In this document: piece by piece, positions 36,188 to 46,757 of the stretch
How positions within the stretch are numbered: the first letter of the stretch is position 1
Layout of the letters: every line of letters starts with the position of its first letter
Source: Sphingomonas sp. CROZ-RG-20F-R02-07
Lineage (GTDB): Bacteria; Pseudomonadota; Alphaproteobacteria; Sphingomonadales; Sphingomonadaceae
NCBI RefSeq assembly: GCF_022662335.1
Contig: NZ_JAKNQJ010000005.1
Location: 62,001 to 126,000, forward strand
Length of the DNA stretch: 64,000 nucleotides
Direction of reading: 5' to 3'
Notes under the pieces: generated by a model
What the model was told of the DNA's origin: nothing
Seen by the model: the letters and a program-made list of their open reading frames with translations, nothing else
Databases searched by the model: none
Made by a program: the position numbers and the translations under genes

Positions 36188-37489
36188 ATGGCTCAGCTTC
36201 CCCCCTTCCCCTGGATCGACATCCTCATCATCCTGGCGCTCGTCGCGCTGAACGGGGTGTTCTCGATGAGCGAGCTCGCGATCGTCTCGGCGCGCAAGGC
36301 TCGGCTGGAGGCGATGGCGCGCACCGGTCGCAAGGGCGCGCGGGCGGCGATCCTGCTCGCCTCCGACCCGGGCAAGTTCCTCTCCACGGTGCAGATCGGC
36401 ATCACGCTGATCGGCGTGATCGCAGGCGCCTATTCGGGCGCGAGTCTCGGCGAGCCGACCGCGGCGCGGCTGGAGGCGGCGGGGCTCGCGCCCTCCACCG
36501 CGCACAGCATGGGGATCGCTCTGGTGATCGGGCTCACCACCTTCGCCTCGCTGATCGTCGGCGAACTCGTGCCCAAGCAGTTCGCGTTGCGTGCGCCCGA
36601 GCCGATCGCGGCGACGATGGCGCCGGTGATGCGCTGGATCGCGATCCTCACCGCACCGCTCGTCTGGCTGCTCGACAACACCAGCGGCGCGATCTTTCGA
36701 ATCATCGGCCTGACGCGCGAATCGGACGAGCAGGTGACCGCCGAGGAGCTGCACCTGATCGTGGCCGAGGCATCGAAATCGGGCGTGATCGAGGAGCATG
36801 AGCGCTCGATCATCTCGGGCGTGGTGCGGCTGGCGGACCGGCCGGTGCGCGAGGTGATGACGCCGCGCACCGATGTCGACTGGCTCGACTGCACCTGGGA
36901 TGCGGCGCGGATCCGCGACAAGCTGCTGGCCACCCCGCACACCCGGCTGCCCGTGGCGGAGGGATCGATCGATGCGGTGAAGGGCGTGGTGCAGGCGCGC
37001 GACATCGCCGGTGCGCTGTTCCGCGGCGAGGCGCTCGACCTCAACGTGCTGATGCGCAAGGCGCCGGTGGTGATCGACCAGATCGACGCGATGGATGCGC
37101 TGATCGCGCTGCGCGAGGCGGACGTGCCGATGGCGCTGATCCACGACGAATATGGGCATTTCGAGGGGATCGTGACGCCGGCGGACCTGCTGGCGGCGAT
37201 CGCGGGCGAGTTCGTGTCCGATACCGATCCGGACGAAGCGCCATCGGTGGTGGTGCGCGACGACGGCTCGCTGCTGGTGGCGGGTACGATGGCGGCGGAC
37301 ATGCTCGCCGAGCGGCTGGGCATCGAGCTGCCCGAGGACCGCGACTATGCGACCGTCGCCGGCCTCGCGCTCGCGGTGTTCCGCCATCTGCCGGGCGAGG
37401 GCGAGAGCTTCGTCGAGCAGGGCTGGCGGTTCGAGATCGTGGATCTCGACGGGCGGCGGATCGACAAGCTGCTCGTCAGCGCAATCTGA
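36188..37489 (+). CDS. CNNM/HlyC-CorC-type membrane transporter
   Basis: This 433-residue protein has a DUF21 (CNNM transmembrane) domain covering about residues 1-190 (LNGVFSMSELAIVSARKARL). A CBS-domain pair follows (REVMTPRTDVDWLD, MALIHDEYGHFEGIVTPADLL), then a C-terminal CorC_HlyC domain (VEQGWRFEIVDLDGRRIDKLL). Members export Mg2+ or act with CorA; the hemolysin name is historical. ATG 36188 gives MAQLPPFPWIDILIILALVA, a direct first helix. The in-frame extension to 36149 is unlikely. Confidence 0.92.
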   Translation: MAQLPPFPWIDILIILALVALNGVFSMSELAIVSARKARLEAMARTGRKGARAAILLASDPGKFLSTVQIGITLIGVIAGAYSGASLGEPTAARLEAAGLAPSTAHSMGIALVIGLTTFASLIVGELVPKQFALRAPEPIAATMAPVMRWIAILTAPLVWLLDNTSGAIFRIIGLTRESDEQVTAEELHLIVAEASKSGVIEEHERSIISGVVRLADRPVREVMTPRTDVDWLDCTWDAARIRDKLLATPHTRLPVAEGSIDAVKGVVQARDIAGALFRGEALDLNVLMRKAPVVIDQIDAMDALIALREADVPMALIHDEYGHFEGIVTPADLLAAIAGEFVSDTDPDEAPSVVVRDDGSLLVAGTMAADMLAERLGIELPEDRDYATVAGLALAVFRHLPGEGESFVEQGWRFEIVDLDGRRIDKLLVSAI

Positions 37490-37830
37490 ACCTTCGGCCT
37501 TGGTGGTGTGGGGACGTTGGTTTCGCGCTACGACGCTAAGGCGAAGATGCCCTGCTTGGAGCGGAAGTCCTGGCTCCGACGTACAGGATTTGCGGGGCTT
37601 CGCCGGCGTTTGATGATGTGAGGCGATCCCATTCCTCACTTCGTTCGTGCTGAGCTTGTCGAAGCATGCGCTGCGCACGCGCGCGTTTTCATGCGGCCGC
37701 AGGCCCTTCGACAAGCTCCGGGCGAACGGAGAGGGGTGATGTCAGGAACCTCTATCACACCTCGGTCGTCCCGGCCCAGATGCCGCCACTTCTTAGCGTC
37801 TTAGCGCGAACCCGCCCTTGCGGCCCCGCA
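37490..37830. other. 341-bp gap without a gene, mostly repeat
   Basis: No credible reading frame is present between the CNNM gene and the HhH protein gene. Nearly all of it is taken up by the nested inverted repeats described separately. Confidence 0.7.
37522..37810. repeat. Nested inverted-repeat element (MITE-like or sphingomonad intergenic repeat)
   Basis: The outer arms 37522-37540 (TTCGCGCTACGACGCTAAG) and 37792-37810 are reverse complements at 18 of 19 positions. Inside them, 37642-37664 (CGTTCGTGCTGAGCTTGTCG..) and 37707-37729 form a second inverted pair with about four mismatches in 23. The inner pair matches a palindromic repeat family (TTCGACAAGCTC..CGAACGG) that I associate with sphingomonad intergenic regions. 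The whole could be a folded-RNA element or a non-autonomous transposon scar; target duplications were not identified. Confidence 0.7.
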
Positions 37831-38442
37831 TCACAACTTCCCGAAGGCCGCCTCGAACCCGGCGCGATCGCCGGCGGCCAGCAGGCGCGCCTGTTCGATC
37901 CAGCGATCGCGCGCCATGCGGCCGGTGAAGGCGCCGAGCTGTGCGTCGAGCGCCTCGGCCTGGGCGGGCGACAGCGCAGCGATATCGCCGACGGTGACGA
38001 TCCCCAGTTCGCCCAGGCGTGTGGCGAGCTTCGGGCCCAGGCCCTTCAGCATCGTTACCGGCTGATCGTCAGCGGCCGGCGCCCCGTCGGCAGCGGCGGT
38101 CACCGCTTCGGTGGCAGGGCTCGCTTCCATCGGGGCGGAAGCGGCGATCGGTTCGTCCGCCAGCCGGTTGGTCTCGGGCAGCGGATCGTTCTGCGGTTCG
38201 GGCGGGCGCTGCGTCTGTGCCTGCCACTGGGCCTGGGTGGCGACCGGGCGCTCCGCCTCGCGCAATACGGGGGCGGGCATGGCCTCTGCTTCGGCGCGGT
38301 GCTCTTCGACATAATCGATCGCGGTGCGGCGTTCGCGGCGCAGGCGCGCACCCCAGACGATCCCTGCGATCACGATGAGCGCGAGGATCGCGATGACGAC
38401 CAGATGGATCGCCGTGAACGTCTGTGCACCCGTGGTCATCAT
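37831..38442 (-). CDS. Membrane-anchored helix-hairpin-helix protein
   Basis: This 203-residue protein starts at ATG 38442 (MMTTGAQTFTAIHLVVIA). It has one N-terminal transmembrane helix (LVVIAILALIVIAGIVWG), a Gln/Pro/Ala-rich linker (about residues 30-125) and a C-terminal helix-hairpin-helix domain (VTMLKGLGPKLATRLGELGI followed by IAALSPAQAEALDAQLG). The C-terminus resembles the predicted flap-endonuclease-1-like 5' DNA-binding domain seen fused to membrane or NADH-dehydrogenase-E-like proteins. It may bind DNA at the membrane or be a structural domain only; no experimental role is known to me. Confidence 0.8.
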   Translation of the reverse strand: MMTTGAQTFTAIHLVVIAILALIVIAGIVWGARLRRERRTAIDYVEEHRAEAEAMPAPVLREAERPVATQAQWQAQTQRPPEPQNDPLPETNRLADEPIAASAPMEASPATEAVTAAADGAPAADDQPVTMLKGLGPKLATRLGELGIVTVGDIAALSPAQAEALDAQLGAFTGRMARDRWIEQARLLAAGDRAGFEAAFGKL

Positions 38443-38491
38443 CGTCTCGTCTCCCGGGCGGCCGTGGCGGGTGGTCGCATCAGCGCCTGTC

Positions 38492-39787
38492 CTACGCGTT
38501 CGTTCCGGGCGAAGTCGAGGGTCCGGCGGCGCGTGCCACGTCGCGCCAGCCGATGTCGCGCCGACAGAGCGCATCGGCGTAATCGATCGCCGCCACGCCG
38601 CGATACGCCGCCGCCTGCGCCGCCGCCGTGTCCGCGCCGAGCGCGGTGACCGCGATCACGCGACCGCCCGCCGCGACGAGGCCCTCGCCCGCGTCGCGCG
38701 TGCCCGCCTGGAACACCATGGCGCCGGTCGCTTCCGCCGCGTCGATCCCGCCGATGGCGCCGCCCGCGACGGGCGTGCCCGGATAGCCGCGCGCCGCGAT
38801 CACCACCGTCAGCGCGGTGTCGGGGGCGAAGGCAGCGGCCGGGCAGTCGGCGAGCCGCCCCTGCGCCACCGCCAGCATTGTCTCGAGCAGATCGCCTTCG
38901 AAGCGCGCCATCAGCACCTGGCATTCGGGATCGCCGAACCGCGCATTATATTCGATCAGCTGCGGCCCGGTCGCGGTGAGCATCAGCCCGGCATAGAGCA
39001 CGCCGCTGAACGGCGTTCCCTCCTGCGCCAGCGTGGCGATCGTCGGCATCACGATTTCGCCGATCGCCTGCGCCTCCAGTTCGGGGGTGAGCACGCGCGC
39101 GGGGCTGTAGGCGCCCATCCCGCCGGTGTTGGGGCCGGTGTCGCCGTCGCCGATCCGCTTGTGATCCTGCGCCGATCCGAATGGCATCAGCGCGGTGCCG
39201 TCGGTCAGCACGAACAGGCTGACCTCCTCGCCCTCCAGGAATTGCTCGATCACCGCCTCGGCGCCGGCCGTGCCGTCGAACAGGTCGGCGATCGCCGCCT
39301 CGGCCTCGCCCCGCGTCATCGCGACGGTGACGCCCTTGCCCGCGGCGAGCCCGTCCGCCTTCACCACCACGGGCGCGCCGAACCGGTCGAGCGCGGCCTG
39401 CGCCTCGGCCAGCGAGCGGACCCGCGCATAGCCGGCGGTCGGGATACCGGCGCGCGCGCACAGATCCTTGGTGAAGCCCTTGGACCCTTCGAGCCGGGCC
39501 GCCGCCTTGCCGGGGCCGAACACCGCGATGCCCGCCGCACGCACGCTGTCGGCCAGCCCGTCGACCAGCGGCGCCTCGGGTCCGATCACCACGAGCCCGA
39601 TCGCCCGGTCGCGCGCGAACGCGACGATGGCGGCGTGATCGCGCACGTCGAGCGCCACCAGCGTGGCATGCGCGGCGATCCCCGGATTGCCCGGCGCGGC
39701 ATAGAGCGTGCCTAGCCCGTGCGCGCGGCTCAGCCGCCACGCCAGCGCATGCTCGCGCCCTCCCGAACCGAGCAGCAGGACGTTCAT
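38492..39787 (-). CDS. purD: Phosphoribosylamine-glycine ligase
   Basis: Second step of purine synthesis. The 431-residue ATP-grasp protein begins [20 protein letters not shown] and has [66 protein letters not shown] and [14 protein letters not shown], all hallmark PurD motifs. ATG 39787 is chosen over 39793 on the family N-terminus. Its last ten or so codons ([10 protein letters not shown]) read through a repeat-like sequence, TCGACTTCGCCCGGAACGAA, so the tail differs from typical PurD. Confidence 0.96.
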   Translation of the reverse strand: MNVLLLGSGGREHALAWRLSRAHGLGTLYAAPGNPGIAAHATLVALDVRDHAAIVAFARDRAIGLVVIGPEAPLVDGLADSVRAAGIAVFGPGKAAARLEGSKGFTKDLCARAGIPTAGYARVRSLAEAQAALDRFGAPVVVKADGLAAGKGVTVAMTRGEAEAAIADLFDGTAGAEAVIEQFLEGEEVSLFVLTDGTALMPFGSAQDHKRIGDGDTGPNTGGMGAYSPARVLTPELEAQAIGEIVMPTIATLAQEGTPFSGVLYAGLMLTATGPQLIEYNARFGDPECQVLMARFEGDLLETMLAVAQGRLADCPAAAFAPDTALTVVIAARGYPGTPVAGGAIGGIDAAEATGAMVFQAGTRDAGEGLVAAGGRVIAVTALGADTAAAQAAAYRGVAAIDYADALCRRDIGWRDVARAAGPSTSPGTNA

Positions 39788-40058
39788 GCGCAAACCCTCG
39801 TGTGATGGAATATCCTGTCCCTAGCGAGAGGCTACGCCGGCGGCAACGCGCGGAAATGCGTCCGATGGCGTCCTAATGTGACATGGTTGCTACAGCGCGT
39901 TACGATTACGACATCGATGCTGCCCGGTCGCTTTACAGCCGATGGGCCACGATCCATTCAGACGCCGTCTCCGGTCGATTCAGGGTCGATCGGATCAACG
40001 ACACCGCGTCGCCCGCTTGGGGGCAACGGTCGATGCGGTCTGTTCAAAGGGCTCCATC

Positions 40059-42983
40059 ATGACGACATCGTTTCGTATCGCACGCACGATCCTCCAGGGC
40101 GGATCGGCGCTTCCCGCGCTCGCGCTGTTCGGCGCCGGCGCCATGCTCGCCACACCCGCGCTGGCGCAGGACGCCACGACGCAGAACCCGCCGGCCTCCA
40201 CCGTCACCGGCGCGGCCACGCTGAACAACAGCCAGACCAATCCCGATACCGCGACCAGCCAGGGCACCAGCACGCCGGCCGACATCGTGGTCACCGGTTC
40301 GCTGTTCCGCCGCGCCGATACCGAGACGGCGTCGCCCGTCACCGTGCTGACCACCGAGAATCTGCAGCGCGCCGGCATCACCAACGTGGCCGATGCGATC
40401 CGCTCGATCTCGGCCGACAACAGCGGCTCGATCCCGACGGCGTTTTCGGCCGGCTTTGGTTCGGGTTCGGCGGCGGTGTCGCTGCGCGGCCTCTCGGTCA
40501 ACTCGACGCTCGTGCTGATCGACGGCGTGCGCACGACGAACTATCCCTTCTCCGACGACGGCCAGCGCGCCTTCGTCGATCTGAACTCGATCCCCAAGAG
40601 CACGATCGACCGCATCGAGGTGCTGAAGGACGGCGCGTCCTCCACCTATGGCGCCGACGCGATCGGCGGCGTGGTGAACATCATCACGCGCAAGGAGATC
40701 AAGGGCATCGAGGGCACGGTCGAGGGCGGTATCTCGGAGCGGGGCGACGGCGGCGAGCGCCGCGCGACGCTGACCGCCGGTTATGGCGACCTGACCGAGC
40801 AGCGGTTCAACGTCTATATCAACGGCGAATATGAGCGCGACAATCTGATCCAGGTGTCCGACCGCGGCTTTCCCTACAACACGAACGATCTGACCTCGAT
40901 CGGGGGCGACAACAACAACAGCGCGGCGCTGGGTGCGTTCGGCAACCGGACGGCTTCGATCAGCGCGGTCGTCCAGCCCGCGATCCAGACGGTGCCCGGC
41001 AACATCTTCTCGGGCCAGCCCGTGGTCGGCGTGCCCACGCAGGTGCTCGCGCCCGGCGGCTGCGCGGTCGGCACGATCGCGCGGAACGATTCGAGCGGCG
41101 CGTTCTGCGAGCAGAATGCCACGCTTTATGGTACGATCCAGCCGCAGCAGACCCGCTATGGCTTCACCGCGCACGGCACCGTGAAGATCGGTGACAATGC
41201 CGAGGCGTATTTCAACGGCACCTATTATCACAGCAGCGTCTTCTCCACCGCAGCGCCGTTCTCGATCCGGCAGACCAATCCGATCTCGACGAGCAACATC
41301 CTGTTGCCCGCGCTGCTCGCCAACGGCCGGCTCAACCCGCAGAATCCCTATGCCGCAGAAGGGCTCGGCGCGCAGATTTCCTATGCGTTCGGCGACATTC
41401 CCGTGTCTTCGACGACCGACAACGATCTCTACCGCGCGGCCGCTGGGATCAGCGGGAAGTTCGGCACTGGATGGTCCTATTCCGCCGATGCGAGCTACGC
41501 CAAGAGCGATCTGACCGGCACCAACCGCGGCTATCTGAACATCGCGGGGCTGACCGCGGCGATCAACAACGGCACCTACAACTTCATCGATCCGTCGCAG
41601 AACAGCCAGGCCTTGCGGGATTCGATCTCGCAGCCCGTCGTGACGAAGGCGTCGTCCGAGCTGTACATGCTCCAGGGCAACATCACCAAGGAGCTGTTCC
41701 AGCTGCCGGGTGGTCCGTTGCAGGTCGGCATCGGCGGGGCGGTCCGTCACGAAAGCCTCAACAACCCCAATGCGAACGCCAATCTGGCGTATCTCGGGCT
41801 GAACGCGGTAACCGCGCGAGGCTCGCAGACGGTGACGGCGGGCTATTTCGAAATCGACGCGCCGGTGCTCACGCAGCTGGAGCTTACCGGGTCGGGCCGC
41901 TACGACCATTATTCGGAGGGCTATGGCCGCTTTTCGCCCAAGGTCGGCGCCAAGTTCCAGCCGTTCAAGCAATTGGCGATCCGCGGCACCTATTCGCAAG
42001 GGTTCCGCGCACCGAGCTTCGCTGAATCGCAGAGTGGTTCGGTCATCGGCTACGTCAACGCGACGCCGCCGGCCTCGGTCATCGCCGCACACAATGGCGA
42101 TCCGTACGTCAGCCAGTATTCGTTCGGCTACAACACCGCATCCAATCCCAATCTGAAGCCCGAACTGTCGCGCAGCTTCACGGGCGGTGTGATCCTCCAG
42201 CCGCTGAGCTGGCTCAGCATGACGGCCGATTACTACAACATCAAAAAGACCCAGGTCATTACCGGCGGTCCGCTCGCCGCGACCGCCGTCGCCAACTATT
42301 ATGCCGGTACGGCGCTGCCGGCCGGTTACACGGTGACGCTCGACGATGCCGATCCGCTGGCGCCCAACGCCATCCGCAAGGTGCTGATCGTCAATTCGCT
42401 CTACCAGAATGCGGCGTCGCTGAAGACGTCGGGCATCGACGCCTCGATCCAGGCCAATTTCCGCATGGACAACGGGTTCCGTTTCACCAGCCGCTTCGAG
42501 GGCACGGAAATCCTGGACTATAAGTTCCAGGCTTCGGATGACTCGCCCACCGACAATTATGTGGGAACGCAGGCACCGTATCAGACGTCGTCGGGCGCCG
42601 GCACGCCGCGTTGGCGCGCCAATTGGCAGAATACGGCGGAATACGGCCCTTACTCGCTGAGCGCGACGGGCTATTACACCAGCGGCTACAAGTCGGTGGC
42701 GGTGGATTACAACGGATCGGGCGCGACGACGTGCAGCGATCAGTTGTACGATCCGAGCCTCGGCAACAGCTTCTGCCACACCAAGGGCTATTTCCAGCTT
42801 GATCTCGTCGGACAGGTGAAGGTGAACGCGAAGTTCACCTTCTACATCAACGCGCTCAACATCCTGGACGCGCATCCGCCGCTGAATCCGGCCAATTATG
42901 CCGCGGTCAACTACAATCCCACCTGGTCGCAGGGGGGGATCGTCGGTCGCTATTTCCGCGCCGGTGCGAACTTCAAGTTCTAG
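40059..42983 (+). CDS. TonB-dependent outer-membrane receptor
   Basis: 974 residues with an N-terminal signal (ALALFGAGAMLATPALAQ), a plug domain containing ADIVVTGSLFRRADTETASP, SVSLRG-type sequence (AAVSLRGLSVNSTLVLIDGV) and DGASSTYGADAIGGVVNIIT. A 22-strand barrel follows and ends in the aromatic residue of YFRAGANFKF. The plug with RRADTETASPVTVLT and DRIEVLKDGASS is typical of the large sphingomonad/Caulobacter receptor families. The ligand is unknown; nothing adjacent points to one. ATG 40059 is chosen because it starts directly before the signal peptide. Confidence 0.93.
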   Translation: MTTSFRIARTILQGGSALPALALFGAGAMLATPALAQDATTQNPPASTVTGAATLNNSQTNPDTATSQGTSTPADIVVTGSLFRRADTETASPVTVLTTENLQRAGITNVADAIRSISADNSGSIPTAFSAGFGSGSAAVSLRGLSVNSTLVLIDGVRTTNYPFSDDGQRAFVDLNSIPKSTIDRIEVLKDGASSTYGADAIGGVVNIITRKEIKGIEGTVEGGISERGDGGERRATLTAGYGDLTEQRFNVYINGEYERDNLIQVSDRGFPYNTNDLTSIGGDNNNSAALGAFGNRTASISAVVQPAIQTVPGNIFSGQPVVGVPTQVLAPGGCAVGTIARNDSSGAFCEQNATLYGTIQPQQTRYGFTAHGTVKIGDNAEAYFNGTYYHSSVFSTAAPFSIRQTNPISTSNILLPALLANGRLNPQNPYAAEGLGAQISYAFGDIPVSSTTDNDLYRAAAGISGKFGTGWSYSADASYAKSDLTGTNRGYLNIAGLTAAINNGTYNFIDPSQNSQALRDSISQPVVTKASSELYMLQGNITKELFQLPGGPLQVGIGGAVRHESLNNPNANANLAYLGLNAVTARGSQTVTAGYFEIDAPVLTQLELTGSGRYDHYSEGYGRFSPKVGAKFQPFKQLAIRGTYSQGFRAPSFAESQSGSVIGYVNATPPASVIAAHNGDPYVSQYSFGYNTASNPNLKPELSRSFTGGVILQPLSWLSMTADYYNIKKTQVITGGPLAATAVANYYAGTALPAGYTVTLDDADPLAPNAIRKVLIVNSLYQNAASLKTSGIDASIQANFRMDNGFRFTSRFEGTEILDYKFQASDDSPTDNYVGTQAPYQTSSGAGTPRWRANWQNTAEYGPYSLSATGYYTSGYKSVAVDYNGSGATTCSDQLYDPSLGNSFCHTKGYFQLDLVGQVKVNAKFTFYINALNILDAHPPLNPANYAAVNYNPTWSQGGIVGRYFRAGANFKF

Positions 42984-43008
42984 TCGCGTTCGTCTCGACG
43001 CAACCGAT

Positions 43009-43039
43009 AAGGGGTGGGCCGTCAGGCTCGCCCCTTTTT
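43009..43039 (+). terminator. Rho-independent terminator after the TonB receptor
   Basis: Arms 43009-43020 (AAGGGGTGGGCC) and 43025-43036 pair over 12 bp with two G-T wobbles and a GTCA loop, followed directly by T residues to 43039. Confidence 0.88.
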
Positions 43040-43094
43040 CATGCGCGCGGCGCTGGGGGCTTGTCCCGCCCGGTGCAGCGCGTATCGCACGGAT

Positions 43095-44468
<1,374 letters not shown>

Positions 44469-44489
44469 CCCCGCCAGGACGCGAACCCC

Positions 44490-44693
44490 ATGTTGATGTC
44501 GAACACCGATCGGCCCGCGCGCCTCCATTATATGGCCAATGGCTTCCGCGTGCTGGCCACCGGCGATCATGTGGTGTGCGCCGTGTCGGGCGCGCGGATC
44601 GTGCTAGAGGATCTGCGCTATTGGAGCGTCGCGCGGCAGCAGCCCTATGCCACCGCCGCGATCGCGAGCGAGGCGATGGCGCCGCCGCGGTGA
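44490..44693 (+). CDS. DUF2093 family protein
   Basis: 67 residues matching DUF2093: ARLHYMANGFRVLATGDHVVC, AVSGARIVLEDLRYWSVARQ and a short EA-rich tail. The family is restricted to alphaproteobacteria, is often encoded beside xseA, and has no known function. Its stop overlaps the GTG start of the next gene (GTGA at 44690-44693). Confidence 0.92.
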   Translation: MLMSNTDRPARLHYMANGFRVLATGDHVVCAVSGARIVLEDLRYWSVARQQPYATAAIASEAMAPPR

Positions 44694-45532
44694 GCGTGCG
44701 CGCGGCATGGCTGCTGGCGCTCGGCGCTGTGGCGGTCGCGGCGCCGTGGCCGATCGTCGCGGTCGCGCAGGCGCAGGCGATCCGCTGGACGGGCGCGCTC
44801 GAACAGGGCGGGCTGATCCGCGGCACGGTGCCCGTGGGAACGCGGTCGCTCGCGCTCGACGGCACGCCCGTGCCGCTGGCGTCGGACGGAAGTTTCATCG
44901 CCGGGTTCGACCGCGACGCGCCGCCGAGCGCGACGCTGGTGGCGACGATGGCGGACGGCCGCACCGTGGCGCAGCCGCTCGCGATCGCCCCGCGCGCCTG
45001 GAACGTGTCGCGGCTCGACAGCTTGCCCAAGATCCCGCTGCCCGAGCCCGAGTTCGACCGGCTCCGCCCCGCCGAACTCGCGCAGATCGCCGCGGCGCGG
45101 GCGACCCCCACCGATGCCGCGGGCTGGCGGCAGCCGCTACGCTGGCCGACGACCGGGCGGATCTCGACGCTCTTTGGATCGCAACGCATCTACCAGAATG
45201 GCGAGGCAGGCAGCTATCATTCCGGGATCGACATCGCGCGCGAGATCGGCACCGTCGTTGTCGCGCCCGCCGATGGCGTGGTCATACTGGCGGCGGATCA
45301 TCCCTTCACGCTGGAGGGCAACCTGTTGATGATCGATCACGGCATGGGGCTGAACAGCGCGTTTCTCCATCTGTCGCGCATCGACGTGGCGGTGGGCGAC
45401 CATGTCCGACAGGGCCAGCCGGTCGGGCTGGTCGGCCGGTCCGGCCGGGTGACGGGGCCGCATCTCCATTGGAGCCTGCGCTGGCAGGCGGCGAAGCTCG
45501 ATCCGCTGCTGGTGGCAGGGCCGATGCCCTGA
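44690..45532 (+). CDS. M23 family peptidase (LytM-type)
   Basis: 280 residues with a signal peptide (AAWLLALGAVAVAAPWPIVA) and a C-terminal M23 zinc endopeptidase domain, in which GSYHSGIDIAREIGTVVVAP supplies the first His and Asp and PHLHWSLRWQ the last metal His. The central part before the domain looks like an immunoglobulin-like linker. It probably cleaves peptidoglycan cross-links. The start is a GTG overlapping the upstream stop, so it is coupled to the DUF2093 gene. Confidence 0.93.
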   Translation: MSVRAAWLLALGAVAVAAPWPIVAVAQAQAIRWTGALEQGGLIRGTVPVGTRSLALDGTPVPLASDGSFIAGFDRDAPPSATLVATMADGRTVAQPLAIAPRAWNVSRLDSLPKIPLPEPEFDRLRPAELAQIAAARATPTDAAGWRQPLRWPTTGRISTLFGSQRIYQNGEAGSYHSGIDIAREIGTVVVAPADGVVILAADHPFTLEGNLLMIDHGMGLNSAFLHLSRIDVAVGDHVRQGQPVGLVGRSGRVTGPHLHWSLRWQAAKLDPLLVAGPMP

Positions 45533-45545
45533 GTTCAACCGCTTA

Positions 45546-45560
45546 TGCGAGGCATTCGCA
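45546..45560 (+). promoter_or_regulatory. TGCGA-N5-TCGCA inverted repeat, Fur-like operator candidate
   Basis: TGCGAGGCATTCGCA is a perfect five-base inverted repeat with a five-base centre, about 42 bp before the PepSY gene start at 45602. Alphaproteobacterial Fur sites have a similar symmetric TGC..GCA form, so iron control of this cluster is plausible. This is motif resemblance only. Confidence 0.45.
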
Positions 45561-45601
45561 ATATGTTGAATTTCGCCGCGGGCCGGGCTAGGCGGCGACT
45601 C

Positions 45602-46255
45602 GTGACGAACGCCCGATCCCCCTCAGCCTCCCCGCCGCGCCAGGCCCGGCGCAAATGGCGGAGCTGGTGGATGAAGCAGCTTCACACCTGGCACTGGATG
45701 AGCGCGGGCGTTTCGCTCATCGGCATGCTGGCCTTTGCGATCACCGGGATCACGCTCAACCATGCCGCGACGATCGGCGCGACGCCGGTCGTCACCGATC
45801 GCGCGGCGACGCTGCCGCCTGCGTTGCGCCGCCAGCTTGGAAAGCCACCCGCGTCGGACGCGCCGCTGCCCGCGTCCGTCGCGGCGGCGGTGGCACGCGC
45901 GGTGGGCCTCGATCCGGCGGGGCGGCCGGGCGAATGGTCCGACACCGACGTCTCCGTCGCGATGCCCCGGCCGGGCGGCGATGCCTGGGTGAGCATCGAT
46001 CGCGCGAGCGGCCGGATCACCTCCGAAGTCACGCAGCGTGGGTGGATCGCCTATCTCAACGACCTGCACAAGGGCCGCAACGCCGGGCCCGGCTGGGGCT
46101 GGTTCATCGACATCTTCGCGGTGGCGTGCATCCTGTTCACGCTTACTGGGCTGTTGCTGCTGCAGCTCCACGCCCGCAATCGCCGCGCGACCTGGCCGAT
46201 CGTCGCGGCCGGCTTCGTGATCCCGATCGTCGTCATCGTCCTGTTCATGCATTGA
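45602..46255 (+). CDS. PepSY-associated transmembrane protein
   Basis: About 217 residues with an N-terminal membrane helix carrying conserved His (KQLHTWHWMSAGVSLIGMLA, then GITLNHA), a periplasmic middle part with one PepSY-like beta stretch (DAWVSIDRASGRITSEVTQR) and two C-terminal helices (FAVACILFTLTGLLLLQL, VAAGFVIPIVVIVLFMH). PepSY-TM proteins of this kind transfer electrons or reduce ferric iron in the envelope. The start is probably GTG 45602 (VTNARSPSASPPRQ); ATG 45563 and 45545 are alternatives but would overlap the palindrome region. The next three genes follow with gaps of about 11 bp, so it heads an operon. Confidence 0.82.
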   Translation: MTNARSPSASPPRQARRKWRSWWMKQLHTWHWMSAGVSLIGMLAFAITGITLNHAATIGATPVVTDRAATLPPALRRQLGKPPASDAPLPASVAAAVARAVGLDPAGRPGEWSDTDVSVAMPRPGGDAWVSIDRASGRITSEVTQRGWIAYLNDLHKGRNAGPGWGWFIDIFAVACILFTLTGLLLLQLHARNRRATWPIVAAGFVIPIVVIVLFMH

Positions 46256-46266
46256 GGAGCCCAACC

Positions 46267-46746
46267 ATGCGAACCCCCATCTTCGCGCTGATCGGCGGGG
46301 CGATCGCCGCGCCCGCCGCGGCCGGCACCGTTACCGTCACCGTGCCCCGGCTGGACGTCGCCGAATATCATAAGCCCTATGTCGCGATCTGGCTGACGCC
46401 CGCCGGCGGCGGGCCCGCGCGGACGATCGCCTTGTGGTACGAGACTCACAAGACGGGCAAGGACGCCGGCACCAAATATCTGGCCGAGCTGCGCGCCTGG
46501 TGGCGGCAGGGCGGCCGCTCGATGACGGTGCCCGCCGACGGCATCAGCGGCGCCACCCGCCCGCCCGGGCAATATAGCGTGAAGCTGCCCGACAATGTGA
46601 AGCCCGGCGCCTATGTGCTGAACGTCGAGGCCGCGCGCGAGACGGGCGGGCGCGAGCTCGTCACGCTGCCGATCACCGTCCCCGCCGGCACCGCGCATGG
46701 CGCGGGCAAGACCGAGCTGGGCGCCGTCACCGTCTCTGCGCGCTGA
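46267..46746 (+). CDS. DUF2271 periplasmic protein with ApbE flavinylation motif
   Basis: 159 residues with a signal peptide (FALIGGAIAAPAAAG) and the DUF2271 fold (RLDVAEYHKPYVAIWLTP, IALWYETHKTGKD, YLAELRAWWRQGG). The motif DGISGAT at residues 91-97 fits the D-x-x-(S/T)-G-A-(T/S) signature that ApbE modifies by joining FMN to the Thr. An apbE gene lies two genes downstream, so this protein is probably covalently flavinylated at Thr97. It would then carry electrons in the periplasm with the PepSY protein. The motif is seen; the modification is inferred. Confidence 0.88.
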   Translation: MRTPIFALIGGAIAAPAAAGTVTVTVPRLDVAEYHKPYVAIWLTPAGGGPARTIALWYETHKTGKDAGTKYLAELRAWWRQGGRSMTVPADGISGATRPPGQYSVKLPDNVKPGAYVLNVEAARETGGRELVTLPITVPAGTAHGAGKTELGAVTVSAR

Positions 46747-46757
46747 GGATCGTCGCC

